A DNA stretch of 20,398 nucleotides from Rickettsiales bacterium (GTDB lineage: Bacteria; Pseudomonadota; Alphaproteobacteria; Rickettsiales; UBA1997), in NCBI GenBank assembly GCA_947496905.1, contig CANMEW010000012.1, positions 1 through 20,398 of the forward strand. Direction: 5' to 3'. Numbering within the stretch: position 1 is the first letter of the stretch; each line of letters starts with the position of its first letter. The notes under the pieces are model-generated. The model did no database searches and had not been told where the DNA came from. It saw only the letters and a program-made list of their open reading frames with translations. This document shows positions 15,373-20,398 of this stretch, piece by piece. The position numbers and the translations under genes were made by a program.

Positions 15373-16260
15373 ATGTCCGTCCTCATTAACAAAAATACCA
15401 AAGTTATCTGCCAAGGCTTTACTGGATCTCAAGGCACCTTCCACTCCGAGCAAGCAATTGCTTACGGAACAAAAATGGTCGGCGGAGTTACTCCTGGAAA
15501 AGGCGGTGACCAGCATTTGGGTCTACCAGTTTTCGACACCGTTTACGATGCTCGACGCAAAACTGATTGTAATGCGTCAGTAATTTATGTCCCACCTCCA
15601 TTCGCTGCCGATGCTATTCTGGAAGCGATTGATGCTGAAATTGAGCTCATTGTCTGCATCACCGAAGGTATTCCTGTGCTTGACATGGTGAGAGTAAGAA
15701 AAGCTTTGCTTGGCTCTAATTCTAGACTCATCGGACCAAATTGCCCAGGCGTCATTACCCCAGGTGAATGTAAAATTGGCATCATGCCTGGTCACATTCA
15801 TCAACGTGGCACGGTTGGAATTGTTTCGCGCTCCGGAACGCTAACCTACGAAGCGGTTCACCAAACAACCAAGGCTGGACTTGGTCAAACCACTTGTATC
15901 GGCATCGGTGGCGATCCAGTTAACGGAACTAATTTTATTGATTGTTTGGGCATGTTTTTGTCTGACCCAGAAACCCAATCCATGATCATGATTGGAGAAA
16001 TTGGCGGAACTGACGAAGAAGAAGCTGCGGAATTTTTAAAACTTGAAGCGAGGAAAGGTCGTAAAAAACCAACTGTTGGTTTCATTGCTGGCCGTACCGC
16101 TCCAGAAGGACGTCGCATGGGTCATGCCGGTGCAATTATTTCTGGTGGAAAAGGTGGCGCAGAAGGAAAAATTGACGCCCTCAGATCAGCCGGAGTTTCT
16201 GTTGCTGAAAGCCCTGCAGCGCTTGGCGAAACGATGTTAAACTTACTTAAAACCCTCTAG
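15373..16260 (+). CDS. sucD: Succinyl-CoA synthetase subunit alpha
   Basis: A 295-residue subunit that binds CoA and carries the phosphohistidine intermediate. Landmarks: the CoA-binding QGFTGSQGTFHSEQAIAYGT, GGVTPGKGG, ITEGIPVLDM, GPNCPGVITPGECKIGIMPG, SRSGTLTYEAV, and the active-site H251 in RRMGHAGAIISGG. Length is normal. The stop TAG coincides with the left edge of the inverted-repeat element at 16255-16404, so the last codons or the stop may have been reshaped by that insertion. The C-terminus (LGETMLNLLKTL) still looks complete for the family. Confidence 0.97.
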   Translation: MSVLINKNTKVICQGFTGSQGTFHSEQAIAYGTKMVGGVTPGKGGDQHLGLPVFDTVYDARRKTDCNASVIYVPPPFAADAILEAIDAEIELIVCITEGIPVLDMVRVRKALLGSNSRLIGPNCPGVITPGECKIGIMPGHIHQRGTVGIVSRSGTLTYEAVHQTTKAGLGQTTCIGIGGDPVNGTNFIDCLGMFLSDPETQSMIMIGEIGGTDEEEAAEFLKLEARKGRKKPTVGFIAGRTAPEGRRMGHAGAIISGGKGGAEGKIDALRSAGVSVAESPAALGETMLNLLKTL

Positions 16261-16404
16261 GGCATCTCTGAAAATTGCTTTTTACGGAAATTTTGTCGTT
16301 ACCAAATTTTTTCGCGAGCACGTACAAGTAGTACGTTTTCCTGCTCAAAAATTCGGATGCCTAAAAATTTCCCGAAAAAATCTAATTTTTAGAGGCGTCC
16401 TCTA
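16255..16404. mobile_element. Short MITE-like palindromic element between sucD and recA
   Basis: The left end (ctctagggcatctctgaaaa) and the reverse complement of the right end (tagaggacgcctctaaaaat) align to each other and to both ends of the larger element at 622-1047. The likeness continues inward: ttttacggaaatttt at the left against ttttttcgggaaattttt from the right, meeting at a central hairpin (cgtac 16321-16325, loop aagta, gtacg 16331-16335) framed by gagca/tgctc. The whole could fold as one long imperfect hairpin. A 6-bp match, cctcta, abuts both ends (16254-16259 and 16399-16404); the right copy also pairs with tagagg at 16390-16395. Transcribed, it may terminate the suc block. Confidence 0.6.
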
Positions 16405-16446
16405 ATCAATTTTTCGTCTTCACCAACACAGCAATCCCAAATCACC

Positions 16447-17514
16447 ATGAGCGATCGTAAAAAAGCCCTAGAAGCAGCATTGTCACAAATCGACAAACAA
16501 TTTGGCAAAGGCTCTGCCATGAAATTCGGTCAAAAGCCAGTTCTCGACATTGAAGTAATTCCAAGTGGATCACTCTCTCTCGACATTGCTCTTGGCGTTG
16601 GCGGCTATCCTCGCGGAAGAATTATTGAAATTTACGGTCCAGAAAGCTCTGGCAAAACTACACTAACATTACACGCAATTGCTGAAGCGCAAAAAGCCGG
16701 TCTTTCCGCCGCCTTCATTGATGCCGAACACGCTTTCGACCCTGCTTACGCAAAAAATCTCGGGATTAATTTGGAAGAGTTAATCATCTCTCAGCCAGAC
16801 AATGGTGAGGCTGCGCTTGAAATTGCCGACACCCTAATTCGTTCTGGAGCTGTCGATTTAATCGTGGTCGATTCCGTTGCGGCACTAGTTCCTCAGGTTG
16901 AGCTAGAAGGCGGCATGGGTGACAATCAAATGGGCTTACAAGCTCGCCTCATGAGCAAAGCCTTGAGAAAACTCACCGCCACAGTTTCGAAAACCAATGC
17001 CACCATCATTTTCATCAATCAAATCAGAATGAAAATTGGCGTGATGTTCGGCTCTCCAGAAACTACTTCTGGTGGCAACTCTCTAAAATTTTACGCCTCA
17101 GTTAGGTTGGACATCCGCAGAGGAACTGCCATCAAAGATCAAGAGGAAGTTTTGGGCAATGAAACAAGAGTGAAGGTTGTGAAAAATAAAGTAGCCCCAC
17201 CTTTCAAAACCGCTGATTTTGAAATCATTTACGGCGAAGGAATTTCTCGTATTGGCGAGGTAATTGAACTCGCTGTTAAGCATGAAGTCCTCGAGAAATC
17301 TGGCTCTTGGTACGCTTACAAAGGGGCTAAAATCGGACAAGGAAAGGAGAACACCAAAAATTATCTCAAAGAAAATCCAAAGGTTTCTGAAGAAATAGAG
17401 AGTGCAGTTCGTGAAAAACTCGGCGTGGCTAAAAGTAACAAAAAAGCTGCCGCAGTTAAAGAAGAAAAGTCATCTGAAGTTCCTGAAAAAAAACGTAAAG
17501 CAGATTTGGCTTAG
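16447..17514 (+). CDS. recA: Recombinase RecA
   Basis: A 355-residue DNA-dependent ATPase for homologous recombination and SOS co-protease activity. Landmarks: KALEAALSQIDKQFGKGSAM at the N-terminus, Walker A GPESSGKTT (64-72), FIDAEHAFDPAYA, Walker B LIVVDSVAALVPQ, and the loop-2 region INQIRMKIGVMFGSPETTSGG. It ends in KEEKSSEVPEKKRKADLA, a mixed-charge tail, where many RecA proteins have a strongly acidic one. ATG 16447 follows caccatg with no Shine-Dalgarno. I see no LexA or alphaproteobacterial SOS box in the 42 bp between the upstream palindromic element and the ATG, so the promoter probably lies in or before that element. Confidence 0.97.
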   Translation: MSDRKKALEAALSQIDKQFGKGSAMKFGQKPVLDIEVIPSGSLSLDIALGVGGYPRGRIIEIYGPESSGKTTLTLHAIAEAQKAGLSAAFIDAEHAFDPAYAKNLGINLEELIISQPDNGEAALEIADTLIRSGAVDLIVVDSVAALVPQVELEGGMGDNQMGLQARLMSKALRKLTATVSKTNATIIFINQIRMKIGVMFGSPETTSGGNSLKFYASVRLDIRRGTAIKDQEEVLGNETRVKVVKNKVAPPFKTADFEIIYGEGISRIGEVIELAVKHEVLEKSGSWYAYKGAKIGQGKENTKNYLKENPKVSEEIESAVREKLGVAKSNKKAAAVKEEKSSEVPEKKRKADLA

Positions 17515-17541
17515 AGGCGCTCTAGAGTTAGCCTCTCGGAT

Positions 17542-17590
17542 ATTTTCTCTCCCCATTCTTCGATTAGCCGAAAGTGAGTGGAGAGAAAAT
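17542..17590. terminator. Hairpin between converging recA and dehydratase genes
   Basis: attttctctcc (17542-17552) pairs perfectly with ggagagaaaat (17580-17590), 11 bp, enclosing a 27-nt partly paired loop. It lies in the 76-bp gap between recA and the minus-strand gene that ends at 17591. A and T runs in the arms would suit a bidirectional terminator. A smaller stem, agaggc (17513-17518) with gcctct (17531-17536), lies just before it and starts inside the recA stop codon. Confidence 0.55.
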
Positions 17591-18574
17591 CTACTCAGCA
17601 ACATTCCCGCCGGAAATAATCACTAAAAATTTCTGGTTTTTTAGCTCGGGATTATTTTTCAAAAACTGCGCAACTCCTGCAATGGCGAGTCCAGGAGTTA
17701 GCTCCACTCTCTGCTCCAAAACTTCACACAGTTTTTTTTGCCACAGAATTATCTCCTCCTCAGAAATTTCTAAAATTCCTGCAAGTTTTTTTAGATGAAA
17801 AAAAGACTGCTCCATCACCGCTAGAGTCCTAGCCCCATCGGCAACCGTATTTGGTGAATCGTCGAAGGAAAAAATCTTTCCTTCACGCACAGAGCGCGCT
17901 ACATCATTGGCATTTAACGGTTCGCAAGCAAAAACTTTTGCCTGCGGAGCAAGTCCACTAGCTGCTAAAAACGATCCAGAAACCAATCCTCCTCCTCCGC
18001 ATGGCGCAAAAATCGCGTCAATTTTTATCCCCATTTTGTTAATTTCTTGCAGCGCCTCAAAAGCGGCGGTGCCTTGTCCGGCAATGACCTCATCGCCATC
18101 GGAAGGGTGAATAAAAAAATAACCCTCCTTTTGTTTTTCCTCAGCGCTCCTATTGGCATCGATTCTTTTTTCACACAAAATTACTTCCGCCCCCAAAGCC
18201 CTACTCGCTGCAACTTTGAAAGGCGAAGCATTCGCTGCCATGTAAATCAGGGCAGGAATTCCAAATTGTTTACAAACAAAAGCGATTCCTTGCGCATGAT
18301 TGCCAGAGCTTTGTGCAACAACTTTTTCGGGGAATTTTTTATGTTTTTCTTTGTATGCCAAAATCGCGTTAAAGGCGCCGCGAGCCTTGAAAGACTTAGT
18401 CTCTTGCAGATTTTCCATTTTGAAAAAAATCTGCGCGCCTAATTCTTCATTTAGTTTTTGGCTAGAAATTACCGGAGTATTTTTGATGTAATTTTTGATT
18501 CGAGCATGTGCCGCTAGAACATCGTCAAAAGTGAGCATCCCTTCGCAGTATTTTTTAGTTTCGGATTTCAGCAT
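17591..18574 (-). CDS. PLP-dependent threonine/serine dehydratase (or serine racemase)
   Basis: A 327-residue fold-type II pyridoxal-phosphate enzyme. The Schiff-base lysine is K63 in ETKSFKARGA. Substrate contacts are in AQSSGNHAQGIA (about 87-98), the phosphate-binding glycine loop is APCGGGGLVSG (190-200), and SGGNVAE at the end contacts the pyridine ring. It lacks the C-terminal ACT-like regulatory domain of biosynthetic IlvA, so it matches the short catabolic dehydratase (TdcB) and serine racemase group. These cannot be separated by eye, and the name is kept general. No branched-chain amino-acid genes are adjacent. It follows pth with a 2-bp gap. An internal ATG (residue 13) is an alternative start. 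Confidence 0.87.
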   Translation of the reverse strand: MLKSETKKYCEGMLTFDDVLAAHARIKNYIKNTPVISSQKLNEELGAQIFFKMENLQETKSFKARGAFNAILAYKEKHKKFPEKVVAQSSGNHAQGIAFVCKQFGIPALIYMAANASPFKVAASRALGAEVILCEKRIDANRSAEEKQKEGYFFIHPSDGDEVIAGQGTAAFEALQEINKMGIKIDAIFAPCGGGGLVSGSFLAASGLAPQAKVFACEPLNANDVARSVREGKIFSFDDSPNTVADGARTLAVMEQSFFHLKKLAGILEISEEEIILWQKKLCEVLEQRVELTPGLAIAGVAQFLKNNPELKNQKFLVIISGGNVAE

Positions 18575-18576
18575 GC

Positions 18577-19140
18577 TTAGTTGGAGTAAAATTTATTCAG
18601 GAAGAGGTCAGCTTTTTCAGAAAATAATTCGCCGATTAATTTAGAAATTTTTTCATTAATTTTTGCTGCCGCTAAAAGCTCTTCTGTGCTGAACTTTCCA
18701 AGCACGTAATCTGCAGTAGAAAAATTTTTATTTTCTGGACGACCAACGCCAAGACGCAGGCGCATGTAGTCTTTGCCAATTATTTCATCGATTGATTTAA
18801 GTCCGTTGTGACCAGCATTTCCGCCGCCAATTTTTACCTTCACTTTTCCAAAATCTAAATCGACCTCGTCGTGCAAAACTAAAATATTTTTTGGCTCAAT
18901 TTTAAAAAAAGTTGCTGCCTCAGAAATGGCGATGCCAGAGTTATTCATGAATGTTTGTGGCTTCAATGCGAGAATTTTTTTACCAGAAATTTCTCCAGCA
19001 AAAACTTCGCTTTTAAATTTTTTTGATTGCCCGTGTAAATTGTGATCCTTGACGATTTGATCAAACAGCAAGAAGCCAAAATTATGGCGCGTGAGCTCAT
19101 ATTCCTGACCAATATTTCCGAGTCCGACTAGTAAGCGCAT
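18577..19140 (-). CDS. pth: Peptidyl-tRNA hydrolase
   Basis: A 187-residue essential cytosolic enzyme that releases tRNA from peptidyl-tRNAs that drop off the ribosome. Landmarks: LLVGLGNIGQEYELTRHNFGF with catalytic H19, LALKPQTFMNNSG with the conserved Asn, LVLHDEVDLDFGKVKVKIGG with the conserved Asp, and GNAGHNGLKSID. RLRLGVGRPEN is also standard. Length is normal. It is the upstream member of a two-gene minus-strand unit with the dehydratase. gaggag lies 13 nt before the ATG, rather far for a Shine-Dalgarno. The divergent lipoprotein gene starts only 28 bp away. Confidence 0.96.
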   Translation of the reverse strand: MRLLVGLGNIGQEYELTRHNFGFLLFDQIVKDHNLHGQSKKFKSEVFAGEISGKKILALKPQTFMNNSGIAISEAATFFKIEPKNILVLHDEVDLDFGKVKVKIGGGNAGHNGLKSIDEIIGKDYMRLRLGVGRPENKNFSTADYVLGKFSTEELLAAAKINEKISKLIGELFSEKADLFLNKFYSN

Positions 19141-19168
19141 ACTTTAAACATTCTCCTCGAAAGCTTTC

Positions 19169-20272
19169 ATGCAAAAAAAATCTTTAAAAAATCTTTTCGC
19201 TGCAATTTTTTTTATTAGCGTTTCATGCGCTGGCGTCAAAGATCCGCACATTCTTTCTCATCTTAAAAATGTCCAAGTCTTTGAAAGGCAAGATCACAAA
19301 TTCTGCGATTCTTTGAAGTTGAATTTTGACAAAAGTGACAATTTGAAAAGTGGTCTCTATTGGCGCTGCCGCTTGTCGCTCGCTAAATACAGGCTCTACA
19401 CCGATTCGCGCCTACCAGAGCAAGCTAAGCACAATTTAGAAATTAGCGACTTAGTCACTAAAATTTCTCTAAAACTTTCTGAGACGCCGGAGTCAATGCT
19501 GTTGCGAGAAAATAAAAAAATTGACAGCCGCCAGCATCGTCAATGTTTAGTGATGGGATTTGAAATTGAGACTGAAGACCAAACAAAAATTGATGATTAT
19601 TTTGCCTGTCGCAAGGCGTTGATTGAGGACCAGCGCCTCGTTCCGCCATTTGGAAATATTGATTATTTGAAGCATTCAAACCGCTTCTACGATCTTGGAT
19701 TTGTAATTGATCAGCGTGTTGATGTGGAAATTTCTCGCTACAATGAAGCGAAAAAAAATTACCCGACCTGCATTAAATTTAATCTAAAAAATATAAATTT
19801 TAAAAATTGCGTTGCCGCACAAGACCGCTCACGCCAATGCTTTGCAGAGATAGATAAAAAGAAATTTAAAAAAGAAGCGGAGGAAAAAATTACTTGTCAG
19901 AAGCAATCCTACATCGAATTTCCCGACAATTTTTTGAAAGAAGATGATCTCGTTAAAGCTGACATTAGCCGAATGAAAGCTAGTTCTGATTACTACAACC
20001 AGCGCAGTTTTGCATCATTGGGGATCGATGGAACGCAGTTCGATGCGGATAAAAAAAGAGTGCAGGAAGATGAGTTGGAGAGGCAAAAAAAAGCGGAGCA
20101 AAACATCAATTCCAAAGATGGTCTTTACAGTAAGTTCGAGCTGACCAAACTGCGCCAAAAATATATTTTCTCATGCCAGAAAGAAGCCAACACAAGGATT
20201 GAGCGCTATTCTGACGATCTAAAAATATCTTGCGAAGACCAAGCAAAATTTGAGTTAGTCGGAGAAATCTAA
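19169..20272 (+). CDS. Putative cysteine-rich lipoprotein, unknown family
   Basis: A 367-residue protein I do not recognise. The start MQKKSLKNLFAAIFFISVSC looks like a lipoprotein signal ending at C20 (ISVSC-AG), although Ser at -3 is not the classic lipobox residue. The exported part holds ten further cysteines, spread along its length (for example HKFCDSL, GLYWRCRL, YFACRKAL, NFKNCVAAQ, RQCFAE, KITCQKQ, IFSCQKE, KISCEDQ). The even number suits disulphide pairs in an oxidising periplasm. A highly charged, probably coiled segment (DADKKRVQEDELERQKKAEQ) lies in the last third. No known enzymatic motif is seen. No Shine-Dalgarno precedes ATG 19169, and pth diverges 28 bp upstream. Confidence 0.65.
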   Translation: MQKKSLKNLFAAIFFISVSCAGVKDPHILSHLKNVQVFERQDHKFCDSLKLNFDKSDNLKSGLYWRCRLSLAKYRLYTDSRLPEQAKHNLEISDLVTKISLKLSETPESMLLRENKKIDSRQHRQCLVMGFEIETEDQTKIDDYFACRKALIEDQRLVPPFGNIDYLKHSNRFYDLGFVIDQRVDVEISRYNEAKKNYPTCIKFNLKNINFKNCVAAQDRSRQCFAEIDKKKFKKEAEEKITCQKQSYIEFPDNFLKEDDLVKADISRMKASSDYYNQRSFASLGIDGTQFDADKKRVQEDELERQKKAEQNINSKDGLYSKFELTKLRQKYIFSCQKEANTRIERYSDDLKISCEDQAKFELVGEI

Positions 20273-20309
20273 AGCGTGTCTTTAAATTTTTTGCCTCAGA
20301 CCGCGAGCT

Positions 20310-20372
20310 ATTTTACCCAGATGACGAGGTAAAATTTTCTCCAGATACGTAGTTATCTGGAACAATTTTACC
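20310..20372 (+). promoter_or_regulatory. Nested, mutually exclusive stems after the lipoprotein gene
   Basis: Three segments compete for pairing: attttacc (20310-20317), ggtaaaatt (20328-20336) and aattttacc (20364-20372). The middle one can pair with the first (8 bp) or with the third (9 bp), and the second fold also encloses ccagata/tatctgg (20341-20347 with 20354-20360). This could be a terminator of the lipoprotein gene, a palindromic repeat, or an attenuator for a gene beyond the window. No T-run follows the last stem. I see no gene in 20273-20398. Confidence 0.4.
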
Positions 20373-20398
20373 GAAATCAGATGCGTCAAAAGAGCCGT

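Noticed and set aside
15577..16118. Minus-strand open frames within sucD
   Set aside because: They are antisense shadows of a strongly conserved gene, with no independent start signals or recognisable domains.
20273..20398. tRNA or small RNA gene at the right edge
   Set aside because: The nested stems do not form a cloverleaf, and there is no T-loop consensus or CCA end. A regulatory or repeat role is kept only as a possibility.

Overview
The window is an AT-rich stretch of bacterial chromosome, most consistent with an alphaproteobacterium, possibly a host-associated lineage such as Rickettsiales or Holosporales. The evidence is gene content and protein flavour: an MlaD/DUF2155 pair, a UbiH-type hydroxylase beside a Kdo transferase, a five-subunit-type ATP synthase delta/alpha/gamma block, SucCD and RecA. 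The lineage is an inference; there is no rRNA or tRNA in the window to confirm it. LPS genes (waaA, rfbB) and an Mla-type protein show a Gram-negative envelope.

Layout. Bases 1-1148 are a gene-free mobile-element graveyard. It holds the last 40 codons of an IS5-type transposase with a probable IS right end, a small gene remnant, and a ~425 bp non-coding element bounded by 18-bp perfect inverted repeats and packed with short hairpins. Bases 1149-3979 hold three overlapping plus-strand genes: HAD phosphatase, MFS transporter and S49 peptidase. Bases 4074-4992 hold mlaD and a DUF2155 secreted protein, overlapping each other. A minus-strand rfbB (5078-6076) lies head to head with xth, which starts a compact run: xth, DUF167, UbiH-type monooxygenase and waaA (to 9648). 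A methyltransferase and an unrecognised 162-aa protein follow. Bases 11036-16260 hold atpH-atpA-atpG-sucC-sucD, a co-directional energy-metabolism block in which atpD and atpC are missing from their usual place after atpG. A second, ~150 bp copy of the inverted-repeat element separates sucD from recA. recA converges on a minus-strand pair, pth plus a PLP-dependent threonine/serine dehydratase. The window ends with a divergent cysteine-rich putative lipoprotein and a non-coding tail with nested, mutually exclusive stems.

How it fits together. Most genes are housekeeping: F1 ATPase assembly, TCA substrate-level phosphorylation, recombination and base-excision repair, quinone and LPS biosynthesis, and peptidyl-tRNA recycling. 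I found no defence system, CRISPR array, prophage or secretion locus. The least ordinary features are a family of non-autonomous inverted-repeat elements sharing ends with the local IS remnant, the atp/suc gene order, the near-absence of Shine-Dalgarno sequences, and the stem-switching sequence at the right edge.
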